DNA of 64,000 nucleotides from Synchiropus splendidus (Eukaryota > Chordata > Actinopteri > Syngnathiformes > Callionymidae): contig NC_071345.1 of NCBI RefSeq assembly GCF_027744825.2, positions 12,726,501 to 12,790,500 of the forward strand, read 5' to 3'. Within the stretch, counting starts at the first letter, position 1. Each line of letters starts with the position of its first letter. Shown here piece after piece: positions 37,192 to 49,600 of this stretch. The notes beneath the pieces were generated by a model. It was given only the letters and a program-made list of their open reading frames with translations. It ran no database searches and was not told the origin of the DNA. A program made the translations under genes and the position numbers.

Positions 37192-38499
37192 TGTATGTCG
37201 ATGTAACAAATTCTGCTGACCCTTCAACTGATCAAATGACCAGATGAACTGATATGAATAAGACAAATGACAGTTTAGTCAAAGCTACTGTAAGCAAACT
37301 GTGCTGTGAGACCTGCTTGATAATAGCATAAAAGTACAGTTTCATCAGAGTGTATTTCATTCTTTATCACTGACAGATGTAATTCATATTTTCCCCGTAC
37401 GTGACTATCCACGAGCATCCTTATTAATCTTTCAATTTCTCCTTTCATTCATCAAAAGTGCAAAGTATTCATCTCCTCACTTGTCCCATAAATCGCACAC
37501 ATCTGTGTTCACCGTGTAGCGCTCGTCCCTCATGGCGACTGCGAGCCTTTATTTCCACATCCATGTGTTGCTGTAATCCCGGCAACGCACAGAGAAGGTA
37601 ATGAAGCATCTGTTCTATTGCCTCAGGGTCACATATAAGTACATCATTGCTATGCTATAAACATGGGCCGCCTTCACCTCTCTTCTTATCGCAAACCGAA
37701 GCCTCCTCCAGAGCTGCACATCTGGCAGGGAGGAGGCTGGTGCACCGGTACACGACCCTGAAAAGGAGAGGAATATTACCCCAAAAACGATCGGCCTCAG
37801 TGAAGAATATGACGTGAAATACTCTCAGGCTGGAATACTTAGATCTATGAGGACGATAGTCATGTAATTATGCACAGACTTCTTCTCTGGAATCTCAAGG
37901 AGATGGATTAGAAGAAACTGAAGCTGGCTGTCGATAATCCCATGGGAAAAAAATGGAAGTTGCTGGACCGTGGATGGATTTCCAAATGTAACCGGCCACA
38001 AGTTCAACAAAGAGGTGAAGAATCCTCCACGGAGCGGAGAATTCCTCTTTGTCAATTTTTACACGTGAAGCTACAAGGTCAGGATTTAGCTGGCTGAAAC
38101 GCACATCCGCATGTTTGTAGTGATTGATAGCCGCGCTTCTCTCCGCGTTGTTAATCCACAGCAACACATTGGAGGTCAATATATTTGACCTCTGTTGTTG
38201 GGAAACTGAGTTTAATTTCACTCAAACATTCACGACTCAATTAATCTGGGAGTTTATAAGGCTCCATGTCACTCATGACGGCATTCATCAGTTTGATCTC
38301 ATTAGCGCCGGTGTAATTGACTGCTCCCATTAAACAGTGACCCAGGCCTTTGATTCTCTCCTCACAATCACAAATGAGCCCAAATTGACTGCTGGACGAA
38401 AAGCTGGAGGAACAGAGGCAAGTACAAAGGGGAGCAGTTTATATGTTGCCGTTTATTGCATTTTTATGGAGATTGCGTTCTGCAGCAGACAAAGTTCAG
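36443..38499. other. non-coding stretch
   Basis: No supported gene. Apart from the (TA)n tract at 37.1 kb I see no repeat I can name. Confidence 0.5.
37133..37188. repeat. (TA)n microsatellite
   Basis: About 28 TA dinucleotides without interruption. Confidence 0.97.
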
Positions 38500-39110
38500 T
38501 TCGCTATGTTATGTTCCGTGTTTTTCTCGTGCTTTTATTTTGTTATTTCCTGTCAGTTTTTTTCTTTTCTTTCATGGTAGCGCTGCTGGAGCTCGTACGA
38601 TGATCAAGCCTCGCTGATTTCTACACCTGGGTTCCAGTCTGCGCAGCCAGATGGTTGTTCCACGTCCTCCGGTAACGTCCTCCTCGAAATCTGTTTCTTC
38701 AGTGTTCTTTCTATTGTGTGTGTCGTTTCTGCCGCTTCCTTGTTTTTCTTCTAGTTTATTATAGCCACGTTGTGCGTTCTGTGAGGGTTTTTCTCACTCA
38801 CGTTTTTCTCACTCGTGTCTTATTTTCTCTTGTTGGCTTTTTCGCCCTCTCGTGCGTGTTTGAGTGTTCCATAACCGAGCATTTTTGTTGTCTGGGCCTC
38901 GTGTATGTATGCGAGTGCACTTTTGGTTGTCCCCGTTAGGTGGCTTGACAATAATTCGCCACTTTTCCGTTTTCAGGTTTTTCCCCGTCCTTGAGTGTTT
39001 TGGATAGCGACGTCTTTAGTTCTTAGTGTGTGCCCTGTTGCGTCTTCTGTGAGCCAGTTACTATCTTGCACTTGGGTCTGTTCACCTGAACCATGACACT
39101 CTAGTCTTCG
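38500..39110 (+). repeat. unclassified interspersed repeat (family E, copy 1)
   Basis: Aligns with the complement of 42926-43473. Shared blocks include TGATTTCTACACCTGGGTTC, CCAGTYTGCGC, AGATGGTTG and CGTCCTC. T-rich and coding-free, it ends near GCACTTGGGTCTGTTCACCTGAACCATGACA. No terminal inverted repeats or target duplications are visible, so the class is unknown. Confidence 0.5.
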
Positions 39111-39306
39111 TCTATGTGGAATTGGACGTTCTAAACGCTAGTGATGGGTTTATGAGGCTTCATGAAACCGCATCCTCTTTTTCAGAGCCCACTAGATGGC
39201 ACTATCCGTTCTACAATCTTTGAATTCGAAGAAGTATTTCAATGAAACAGCTGCCCCTACCCCTCCTTGACGGACATTTATAGAAATATATATGTATAGA
39301 ACTCAG

Positions 39307-39309
<3 letters not shown>

Positions 39310-39346
<37 letters not shown>

Positions 39347-39374
39347 TAGATAGATAGATAGATGGATAGATAGC
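39310..39374. repeat. (TA)n-(GATA)n compound microsatellite
   Basis: About 17 TA units run into seven GATA or GGATA units. It lies at the junction between the MITE and the LINE fragment. Confidence 0.95.
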
Positions 39375-39644
39375 AATCCTGCTCACCATCTCTTCATCTT
39401 CTGGGTCACCAGCACCAGAACAACCCGATGATGGAACTCCTTCTTCGCCCAAGCCGTCACTGGACTAAATAACGCACAAGCCATTGATGTTGCAAAATTT
39501 TTGTTTTGCAGTTACTGTGTTTTTACTATGCGGTAGGTACCTTTATATTGTTCATAGGTTTTACTGTTTTAATACTGTGTTGCTGGATCTTACCTCAATT
39601 TCATTGTTTTAATACAACAATAAAGACATTCAATTATTTTCAAT
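39375..39644 (+). mobile_element. LINE 3' end inserted in MITE copy 9
   Basis: One frame reads GTPSSPKPSLD, and the next reads NSFFAQAVTGLNN, like the C terminus of L2/CR1-type polymerases. The untranslated tail ends ATACAACAATAAAGACATTCAATT, a LINE-type 3' end. It is severely 5'-truncated. Confidence 0.5.
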
Positions 39645-39729
39645 TCAATCATTTTTAAACCATGAGCGCCACCTACTGAGACCTTTAAATGAGGTCACTG
39701 TATCATGAGGCCTCACCAGCGCGTCACTA

Positions 39730-41914
39730 CCGGTCACCATCCGTTAATTTCAGGTAAAAGAAATACAATGGAAATGCCTACATCAGGTTCCAGGTCAAGA
39801 TGATGCGTGGAAGACCAAATAGTGCAGACCAAGTACCGGTCCAAGGTGAAGTCCCCGTTATGAGACATATGAGAAGAGACAATGTGAGGGCAGTTGAGTG
39901 TGAGGAATTGGAATTTGAGAAGACAAAATACATTGGCAATATTGGGGCTGAACTCCTACACAAGGTAGAGAAGCTTAAAGGTTGGTAGGCAGAACCATTT
40001 TAACCAGATTCTTCATGGAGGCCACTGAGATAAAGAATCAGTAGCCCCACATGAATTTCCTTCAAAGGCATCATAGAATCTTTCTCCAAGAGCTTGGTGA
40101 AGAAGGAGAGCTGCTGCAAGAGAATCCAGTAGAGGTTGACCCAAAGATCGTGTCGGGACGCCTCCTGCATGGCATTATCATGAGTTATCCAGAGAACGTC
40201 TACATTAGAGGGGAACGCTGCTCACATACTTTACGATAAAGTAGGAACTCTGCACATATTCTACCAAAATACTGTGGGTACTGAGGGTGCATCAGGTTGG
40301 ATCAAACCATCCCTGTATTGGGAGGAGACTTTTCAAGTTACTGAAATTGTATACAGGAATATTTATACACAGGAACAAGGGACATTATGTGACGTATGAA
40401 TAAATGGTTCATAATGTTGAAAAGAACAAAAAGTAGCATTTACAAAAAAAAAAAAGCCTTGTTTATTTCACCTCAAGAGCCACAGAGGTTTCGGGGTATA
40501 AAATTCGATTAAGGGCTGAACATGGCCCCCAGGACTGACTTTGGATGCAGGAATGTTCCGCAGCCATGACTCATGACTCAATACTTTCTTTTTCTCAGCA
40601 GATTGCGTCTCAAATATTTTTTCTCTTTCTTTCGTTGACATCCTTCACACCTTTTTTGTCAGGAAAGCAATGCCATTTCCCAACCATCCTCCAAATAGTG
40701 GCCATTTTGTCCATCTTCTGTCTCTCAAACAAAGTACGTAATGTCTACAGGAAAAAAGAGAAAAAAAGAGGGAGAGGGACAAAAGACAAACACCACTTTG
40801 ACAAAGGTGTCAAACTCAAGGCCTGAGGGCCAAATATATATGTCAACAATTAGTTTGGATTTTTCCACAAAACTGATGCAGCAGGGAAAGAATATGACAA
40901 AGCTTCTGTTTCGACTTGTATTTCAGAAGTGTTTTGTTTTGCCTTGCAACTTGAACTGTGTTTTGGGTCAAAAATTAAAGTGAATACCGCGACTTATTCC
41001 ATGAACAAACCATTGAAAATGATCACTTGCTCGATAGTCAAACCGTATTTGCTGCAGTATGGCCGGAACACGCAACACTTAAACAGCAATTCTGTCATTC
41101 AAGCTTTCGTGACTGAAGAAGTCTTTCATGATCACAATCTCGCTCAGCGCCTGCCTACCCCCCACTCCCCATCCCCCCCTGTGGCAACTACTTTACAAAT
41201 ACGCCATTTATGAAGGGTGGGAGCATAAAATTTTACCCTGCGACAATTTCACATCATTTGACATTTCATATCATTTGGTCTGATATTATGGGGCCTGTGG
41301 CATTATCTTCAGTCCACTGCCTTTTCCAATTTGAGATCAGCTGCCTCCCTGATTTTACCCTCATTTGTAAATGTCACTTAAGTGGAAGTGATGGAAATAA
41401 TTTGCCAGGTGTAAAAAGAGTGGTGTAAAAAAGTGCAGAAGGGGAATAAAAGGGACTGTGGCGTCGCATTATAACTGGCGAGTCAGCTGGTTTTTAGGTC
41501 TTTATTGTCTGAGAAATGTGCTCATTCAAAACACTGGAGTGTTTGTGTACAAACATGTAGTTTAGACCAGCAGTAAGTGCTTTCACTTCTTTAGTGATGC
41601 TGCTGGCATTTTGGTGCTGCTGCTTTGTCATACTTTTAGTGGGATTGCACATTGAGATTGTATAAATTGCAGAGAAGAATACACAGTGAAGAATTTATTG
41701 GAGAACATCTAATGCTGCATTATAGTGATTTAAAAAAAAAGGTCCAGGTACTTTATGTTTATGCATTAGAATATTAGTGCATTTGCAGATCATAATCTAT
41801 TATTAACACAGATACAAGCAGCTCAAAATAGTATTGTGTTGTCTTAAAATACACACTGAATTGACATTACCAAGTTTTTTTTTTGCTCATAATAAGGTTA
41901 GAATTTGACCCAGA
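39730..41914. other. non-coding stretch
   Basis: No supported gene. Two purine-rich frames at 39.8-40.24 kb read as ordinary protein for about 60 codons each but have no splice context; a decayed retroposed or repeat sequence is possible. Confidence 0.45.
40806..40838. mobile_element. hAT-type terminal fragment
   Basis: GGTGTCAAACTCAAGGCCTG followed by AGGGCCAAA matches the terminal sequence common to one hAT lineage of vertebrates. No matching second end was found. Confidence 0.45.
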
Positions 41915-42268
41915 AACTAAGAAACTATGGAGCATCCTGGACAACATCACCCACCCCCTCCATTAGCTCCAGGTCCACAGCGCATGGACCAACAGACTGA
42001 GACTACCCATCTCAAAGACTGATATAAAGACTAATAAAAATGTACAATTCATCCCTGAAAAAATACAGTGAAGGATTCTTTGGCACATTTTTCTGTTCAT
42101 TCTGTTCTCGAATCTGCATTTTCTTGCACACTGTTTCTAAGCTCTTTTGTATAGCATTTTGCTTTTTATAATATTTTTTATTTTTTAATTTAGTGTGATA
42201 TGTTGTATACAGAGCATGTTACCAACACAATTTCCCTTGGGATTAATAAAGTTTTCTGATTCTGATGA
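41915..42268 (+). mobile_element. LINE (L2/CR1-like) 3' end
   Basis: A short frame reads LWSILDNITHPLH, followed after a stop and frameshift by TNRLRLP, the C-terminal signature of this LINE group. The 3' untranslated region ends AATTTCCCTTGGGATTAATAAAG and is followed by a TCTGAT microsatellite-like tail. It is 5'-truncated and inactive. Confidence 0.68.
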
Positions 42269-42925
42269 GCAGAAACCTGCACTGTGACTGATCCTCATTT
42301 GCTTGCATTAAGTAGTGCGGAGTGCTGAACCATGGATTACGCAGGATTTCCTTTGTTCATGATGAGTGTAGATGGGCCTATCACAGATCGCATTAATGTT
42401 GGCAGCAGGTTTTAGAGTTAAACTAGTCAAGCTATCGAACTAAGCCTCCATATAAACTGATATTTTAAGAAATGTTGCCAGGTTGTAGCTGTACTGAAGG
42501 TAGCAGTGTAACAGGCAGCAGAAGCCCTGAAAAAAAGCAGCAACCCATCTTCGTATAATAGAGAATCTGTATTTATTTGTATTTTCATACATATGAAAAC
42601 GGGACCTACACGAACATACATGCTGCTGTTATTCTGAAGGATGCAAGCGCACGCAAGTTCTGTCGAATACTGTCATGTTTACAGACGTTGCTCCATCTTG
42701 CTCAGTTGATATTCATGGAACATGGAACCATGGTTCTTTCAAAATCTCAAGGCTGGCTGGAGTTTTTCAAAAGCATCGTCTCCTACTCATCAAAACCATC
42801 TATTAAAATGGAATAAATTTGGCAGTGTTTTTTTGCCATCACCATTATGAACTAGTCAAGGAGATTGAACCCAGTGGCTGCATTGGTGCAGGTTTACAGA
42901 TGACTTTTGAGAGCAAGGGTAGTTT

Positions 42926-43473
42926 TAACAATTTATTATAATAAATAATGTAAACACAAGAGATTGACAGGAACAATGAACCAAGGGCATCAACTCCAAG
43001 TGAGGAGTGAGGAAACACCAGCAAAGGGGGGACAACGGAAGACGCACTCGGAGGTTGCTCACTAGGCCCAAGTAACAAAAAGCGCTCCGTGGTGGATCTA
43101 CTCACACACACACACACACACACAAGGAATAACTATAACGCGGAGAAACAGAAAAGGTGAGTCTTAACAAAAACACTCACATGCCAACTAGCAGCAAGAA
43201 GCAATAAACAGAAAACGGAGGAACGAGAGTCACTAAGGAGACAAAACACCAAACACGCTGAGAATTTAGAAACACCGGAGCGGGAAAGAAGCGAGGTCAA
43301 GAGAGAGTTTAGCGTGAGGACGCGAAGCAACCATCTCGCAGCGCAAACTGGAACCCAGGTGTAGAAATCAGTGGAGTCTGATCAGCGGAATGGGATCCAG
43401 CTGCGCTGCTGTGAAGCTGATGAGAGCGAAGGAAACAAAGTATAAACACAAGAAAAACTAAACATGACAAGAT
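42926..43473 (-). repeat. unclassified interspersed repeat (family E, copy 2)
   Basis: The minus strand aligns with 38500-39110 over its first half and then diverges. It contains a (CA)n tract at 43103-43125. No coding capacity. Confidence 0.5.
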
Positions 43474-44689
43474 GGCTTTAACGAAAATTGAACAGCTTTT
43501 GAAGATGTTCCTAGCGCTCCATTTAATGCAGTATACCACGGCATCAGTGGTTATACTAATGCACATAGTCCAGTTTAGGCCCACTGACGACAGATGCAAA
43601 GAGATGAAATGAAAATACACTCTCATAAAAAAGTGTTACATCTGCATGTTTGTCCATATCTATGTCCAAAGTGCGTGCATGTCTTTCCCTGAGGCTCCCA
43701 AGCAACTGAAGGTTTCCATGTGAAGGTGTCAACCCGCCAATTGAGAGTCACTGATAAATAAACATAATGTACATATGATATCCTCAGGAACATGTTTCTA
43801 CAAAGACACACTCAAATTCAGTTGTACGGCATTGAAACCAAAGCATTTGTTTGAAGGGCAACTCAAATGCTTGTGATCAAGGGTTAAACAAATGGACCAA
43901 ATAAAACAAACTGTAAAACTATTTTCATATCGCATCATCCGATGACATGTCTGAAAACAAACTCAAAGACTTGCCACAATATCCACGCGGCTGGAATTGT
44001 TGACTCAGCGGGGAATAAATCAAGTCTGACCACTATTGAGTCGCTCAAGATTTGTATAGTGGAATATGCTTTCGCACACACTCTGGGAAAAAAATGCAAT
44101 TTCACAGTGACAAAACAAACAAAAAGTGACAAGCTTTCCCTTTCCCCCTCAACACTAATGTGCTATATATATTAGAAAACTGGAACCAAACCAGGAGCAG
44201 ATCTCTTCATATTGGGAAACCTCCATCCCTTGTCAATCTTATCACAGCTGAATCCCAACATGCCAAATGAGCTGCTTTTTTCCTGAGCCAAACAGGCTTC
44301 ATAACCTTCTATTATTAGGGAATTGTGGAGATTTTCCTCAGCTTCAGTGTCACATATGCTCTGTTTTCCAATTCCACATTGTCATAGTGTGTCCTGTTAG
44401 TTTCTGTAAGTCTCTGAAATAGCTACTGCAATACAACAGGCTGTATTTGGGAGGCAATAGGATTTCATCAAGCTGTACATAGAGATGATTTAGGTGCTAC
44501 GGGAGTGATGTTTCCTTTCAAAAGGATATTGCAGATGGACATCTAAATAAACCCATTTCTATAGAGAGATATATTGGGTGGATTGTTGTAAACTGCTGTC
44601 GAGATGAAACATAAAGCACACTTTTTATCATGTACGCCACATATGTAGTGGAGGAAAAGCCTACTTCTCTATTTGATGCACCAGCCATC

Positions 44690-44905
44690 ACAGCAGGTTT
44701 GCTTCCAGCTTGGGTCAACCTCAATCCTTTGTGAGTTCTTCCATGGGTTCACTGCCGGCACTCTGGTTTCCTCCCACAGTCCAAAAATGCGGTTGATTGA
44801 GAACTGTAAAGTGTGTCATTGTGTGCGTGATAGGCTGCAACCTTCTCAGAGTTCCCCACCTTTCGTCCATATAGCTGGGATAGATCCTGCCTCCCCCCTC
44901 AAAGC
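44690..44905 (+). mobile_element. SINE-like interspersed repeat
   Basis: Carries GGTTTCCTCCCACAGTCCAA and, about 120 bp later, AGCTGGGATAGATCCTGCCT. These are the two most conserved blocks of a very common fish interspersed repeat. The copy is diverged. It ends next to the family C element at 44912. Confidence 0.6.
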
Positions 44906-44911
44906 CTATAC

Positions 44912-45147
44912 AAGAAACAACTGACTTGCAACCTGCTCGACTTACGTCCATCCATACTTGCGACCACAGCCAGCAGATGCTTATTTGTATTTATTCAATG
45001 TCTGGCACCGCAGCACGTAGCAGCCCAGCATCGCGTACAACAGTTTGTTCCTATAAACCTTGCGTCTACTATTTTAATTGGCATTCGACCAATCCGACTT
45101 GCGAGAGGTTGGTCGGAGCCGATCCCAGTCGTAAGTCGGATGTTACT
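44912..45147. mobile_element. TA-type DNA transposon (family C, copy 2, inverse orientation)
   Basis: Its plus strand aligns with the complement of 1904-2221: CAACCTGCTCGACTTACGTC near the left end, CGCAGCACGTAGCAGCCCAG inside, and GTCGTAAGTCGGATGTTACT at the right end. The middle is shortened by about 80 bp, and the left inverted repeat is degraded. Confidence 0.7.
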
Positions 45148-46381
45148 TGTAGGGAAATAAGTGGTGAAATTGGTTGGGTCTCATGTCATGTCTTAGTAAC
45201 TAAAATCCAACCCTTTCTGGTTTCTCGGATTTATACGCCTTAATATAAAGTGGACTTTTGTGTCCTATAGTGACGGAAAAGGCAGCCCTCTGCGTTTCAT
45301 GTTGATGCAAACATATTTCAAAGGAGTAAATGTTTTACTCTATTAAGTGTATTAAGTGCAAGTGTTGCATGTAGAAGGGAAGGAGCGCCACCCCATGGCT
45401 TACCTAACTCAAACCTCTATCTTTCAGGATATGCTGCAAAACACGGGGCATGTGCTTCAATTGAAAGCCTAATGCATCACTATGCAACGCTGAAGTTTGA
45501 GTTTGTCATCAGTACAGGACACAAAACTCCACTTTCGTTTCCACCATGGACGTGAGAATGTGTTGTCTAAGACAAGTAATTCAGCTGTATCTATGACATT
45601 TTGCCATTAGAGACACACATTGAAGAGATGGCCCGTTTCATAGTTTGAGTCATGAAAATATATCGGCAAAAGTGCACCGTAAATGAAAAGTTGTTGCCAC
45701 AATGCCTCGCTTGAGAGACCATGAGAGTTCAGCTGTCAGGAACCGTAAAGCGTGTGTGGTTTGTGGACACCAAGAGTAGGAAGGAAATGATGGGGTCACT
45801 GTGCAGGGAGAGAAAAGCAGACAGAACACCCCAAATGGAAACACAGAAATCAAGCACATTGTCGTGTGAAACCCAAAATATACCCAAACAGCATCATTAT
45901 GAGGCGGAACCAAAGATAACATGGAGGCCAGAACACTTGCAGCGCAAAACCCAGGCTCCAGGATACGAATCATGAAGAAATATGAAGAAGACGACAGGAA
46001 GGAAATTGGTAAACTGACTTTTACCAGCATGAAGGCGACACCCACGTCTGCAACTCTGGTGCTTAAGAGCAGGTGGGAAGATTGGCTGATTAGTTCCAGG
46101 TGGGTACGTTGAGTGAGGCGTTCAGGAACAGAGAAGACACATATCCAGAAAGCATATGAAAACAAAGATTGAAGATTGGATTTGCAATTCTAAAATGTTA
46201 TTTTATGACCAGTTATGCTCATAATAAACCCTCACACTTGGCACACAGCATATCGGACCCTGAACCAATGTTATAGGACACAATGTAGCATCTAAAAAAC
46301 AAGCCCTTCTCTTGTAGTTACATAGAAAATGCAAACCGCGTTTGTAATCTCCATCAACATAATAATATGATTTTATGTTTG
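45148..46381. other. non-coding stretch
   Basis: No supported gene. A 171-codon minus-strand frame at 45650-46165 overlaps two plus-strand frames of similar quality, so none stands out. Confidence 0.5.
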
Positions 46382-46467
46382 TGTAATGGTTAGGATGTGT
46401 GTGTATTGGGGATCTCGCAAGACTGGTGAGGTGCTGGGCTTTTGGTGAAAGGTTGTGCGTGCGGCTT
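46382..46467 (+). mobile_element. inverted partial copy of the short LTR
   Basis: TGTAATGGTTAGGATGTGTG and the following sequence repeat the LTR at 46556-46663 in opposite orientation. This copy lacks a 15-bp internal segment (TTGGTTCGAGTTCCG in the other copy) and the last ten or so bases. It forms the left arm of the palindromic structure. Confidence 0.8.
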
Positions 46468-46534
46468 GAGTTTTGGAGGAGAAGCAGCAGCACGTTGAAT
46501 AAAGAAGCATCTAATTCTCATCCGTCTCGTCCCT

Positions 46535-46554
46535 GAATCCCACTTCTGACACCA
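46535..46554 (-). promoter_or_regulatory. primer-binding site complementary to tRNA-Leu
   Basis: The minus strand reads TGGTGTCAGAAGTGGGATTC. Its complement is the 3' end of vertebrate tRNA-Leu including the added CCA. It starts one base after the LTR end, exactly where reverse transcription of an LTR element is primed. Confidence 0.8.
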
Positions 46555-46555
46555 G

Positions 46556-46663
46556 TGTAATGTAAAGCCGCACGCACAACCTTTCACCCGGAACTCGAAC
46601 CAAAAGCCCAGCACCTCATCACCCTCGCGAGATCCCCAACACACACACATCCTAACCATTACA
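46556..46663 (-). mobile_element. short (108-bp) LTR of a TRIM-like retroelement
   Basis: On the minus strand the segment starts TGTAATGG and ends ACATTACA. It therefore has TG...CA termini with a 7-bp inverted repeat, and the tRNA-Leu primer site follows one base later. At 108 bp it is far shorter than LTRs of coding retrotransposons, as in terminal-repeat retrotransposons in miniature. It contains GGTTCGAGTTCC, resembling a pol III B box. No coding region follows. Confidence 0.65.
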
Positions 46664-49600
46664 TTATTATAAATAACGCCGCAAAAACTTCCAGAATCCG
46701 TCCACCCAGCCAGGAAACGGCGAGGCCTTGGCCGCCTTTGGCTCCTTGTTGATGCCCATTCTTGTTGGCAGATCTGCTGCGAGTCTTGATGGATAGACTC
46801 CTAATTGTCTCCCTGGTATGCCACAGATGCTCCATCACATATTCCACAGACAAATTATATTTGCTCATCATTGAGAACAAGTGGATCCAGTTCGAGCTTT
46901 GCCAAGCGTCCGATGAAGAATCAATGACTAGCGCCTTTGTGATTAGTGGCTCGCACTTCGACAGTAAGCAGAATATAAACTGCTTGTTTGTTTGCAATGG
47001 AAAACCAATATTTGATCATATTCTATTGAGTCTGATACAACAATGGTTTGATCTCATAAGCTGGTATTTTGGTGTCCAGCACACCGGGGTGAAGCTGACA
47101 GATTACGAGATGATTTACATTGTAATTGTCACCGATGGTCACGGTGCTCAGGCAGTGACCGATAGAGTGAGATCAGTTATACAAGCTGCTGAAATTAGTT
47201 TCCTCCGTATCGCCGCCGCTCCTTCACGCTACAGTGACTCACTATCACTGAGTGAGGAGCTCAGGCGTCTGCAGACAGATTGGAGGTCGCGCCGAGTCCC
47301 TATCACTGAGCAGAACGTTCTGTGAAGGAACTGATCGCCATCTTACTTTTTTTTTTCTTCCCTCCTTTTTCATCAAATGATACGATTAAGGTGCAACGTA
47401 ATTGAAAATTTTTGATTTTATCCCATTCATTGGCAACTTTTGAAGACATTTCTGTCTTTTGCTCTTTCAACCCTTTTAGGTGGGAACCTCACTCCAAAGA
47501 TAAACCCACCAAACTTGCCTTGAAAACAAACAGTTAACATTCAAAATGAAAATTTATGAAGACACAAGCCGTTCTGTCCTGTGATGGACTCGTTGTTTTT
47601 AGGTCTTGGAAACACCCATAAAATGTGACAATCCTTAACACTCTCCCTGGTAAACAACCAGTAGCAGGGAACAGTGGCTCTGAAAAAGTGGAATCAAATC
47701 GGAGAAAAACACTTTTGTTCGAAATGAATAGCAGGAAATTAAATGCAAATACTGAATGCATGCAATCAGCCTGTGCCTTTCTTAAGAAAAAGTCCCTCAC
47801 TAACAGCTTTTATTACGATCCATTCAAACCACAGATCGTCTGATGAAATGTTCTGATTTCCTCTTTGCAGCGCCGAACATTTCGCCCTTTAGCTCCCTGT
47901 CAGCTGGAGGTGTCTGCAGCTGCGCTGCCCTCTGCCCTGTGACAAGCTTCTCAAGAAAAAAAAGAAAAAAAGCAGACCAGGCTGTATTACTAATATCCTA
48001 TTACTGACCATGTCCTGGACTCATTTGAGAGCTAATAACAACTGACAGAGTCCAGGAATGGCCACGAGCTGACAATGGGAGTCATAATAGAGTGCATGCC
48101 AGCGAGGTGCTGCAGTAATAGATCTTAAACACCAAGACTGTGTTAATTCCCTGTCACTGTGGAAGAAGAGTTTCATGGCCGCAAGTCTGTTGCCGAAAAT
48201 ATACAACATTTTGGGCTACTAGTATCTGTATGGCTTCTATTTGCGGTCTCACACTTGGTTATATAGTAGAATTCAGAAGCAGGTGTGGGTTAGCGGAGAC
48301 CTGAAAGTAAGGTGACAGTCAGCAGAGCTGTTTTCCTGACTTCCAGTTGTTAAGTATTCTGCATTTTCTCAAAATCAAACTAGGATAAACCAAGAGAAAG
48401 AAAAGCTTTACAGTTAATTTTAGATAATGAGAGCCCAACTTGCCAAAAAAATAAAAACGGGTTATTGACCTGCCTCTATCTGAGCCGCCCAAACTGAGCT
48501 ATGGGTGGACAAATATCAGAAGGATAAGCAGCACCAATGCTCTGTTCTCCTCAAGCTCTGTTTTCTGAATGCTCTGTCAAATCGATATTCATCTGAAGTC
48601 AGCCATCGAGTGTTTACCATGCCCACGGATTGTGCCGGCAGGCACAGATCTGGCTTCTACATGGATGCTAAATTGCTGAAAAATTGATGGGATACTTTTG
48701 GGTAGATATCTTTTTGAAAATGGTTTTATTGCTACATGGACAAAAGTTGGGACATTGTATAAGTCTGAGACTACTTTCACGGTATATTTTTTAAAAATTG
48801 TGCTGTCAGAATTTGTAACTGAAAACTTGCCGACACCAACAAGGAGTTGATAGTTTGATTCTCATCTGAATATTATTATATTTGATATTTTTAGCCAATT
48901 TAGTGAAATTCGCAAAAGAGAAAACACAGCTTGATGCTCATTTCCATTTGTTATTATTTTACAATTATTGAGAGGAGAGTGTGCCATGAGATGATTAGCA
49001 TTAGCATTAAGCTATGCCCACTCTGAAACACACTTTTCTTATCTGATCATTTTCCATAAAAGAGGCTGTTTCCGTCCACATGGATCCGCTGTTTACTGCT
49101 GATGTGGTTCAGCTTTTATTATGAGTCAGAGAGTGAGTGCCTGCGGACGCATGTTTCTCGCAGCACTGGTGTCACCTGCTCCATCGACACCACAGGGAGT
49201 AATCCACCATCATTTTTAATCATCATTCCATCAATCATTTTCGCTATTTAAGAATATTAGAATAGAAATAGTTGAATTAGAATCCCATTAATGTCCCAAA
49301 GTCTTATCCCATATGAAATCTGCTATGCATTTTCCCTCCTTTTTCCTATTCCCTCTCATACTTCCTCCTCCTCATTCATCTTCTTTTCCCTGTCTTTCTA
49401 CCAAATGTGTGTGTGTGTGTCATCCAGATTGTGTTTCCTTCCATCGTGGTGTAACTCAAGGTGTTTGAATTGCCACCAGAGTTCCACTAGATAACCAAAG
49501 GAATCGTACTAACCCCATCAAGGCACTGAGGAATTGAAATTCAGACCTTCTTGCTGCCAGTACTCCACGAGCAATCCAATATCTTTCTCTGCTAGAAATA

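Larger units (their letters stand above)
39139..39729. mobile_element. hAT-like palindromic MITE, copy 9, interrupted
   Basis: The left part (39139-39250) begins TAGTGATGGG and has a full CTCF match, CCACTAGATGGCAC (39189-39202). The right part (about 39645-39729) reads ATCATTTTTAAACCATGAGCGCC and ends GCGTCACTA, with a 13 of 14 minus-strand motif at 39666-39679. Between them lie about 400 bp of microsatellite and LINE 3' end, inserted after the MITE arrived. Removing the insert would give about 195 bp, the normal size. Confidence 0.8.

Noticed and set aside
45650..46165. 171-codon minus-strand frame, hydrophobic
   Set aside because: Overlaps two plus-strand frames of equal quality; the hydrophobic character follows from the complement of purine-rich sequence.
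46762..47325. von Willebrand A-domain gene
   Set aside because: The likeness is one short strand (VIVTDG); the metal-binding motif and flanking strands are absent.
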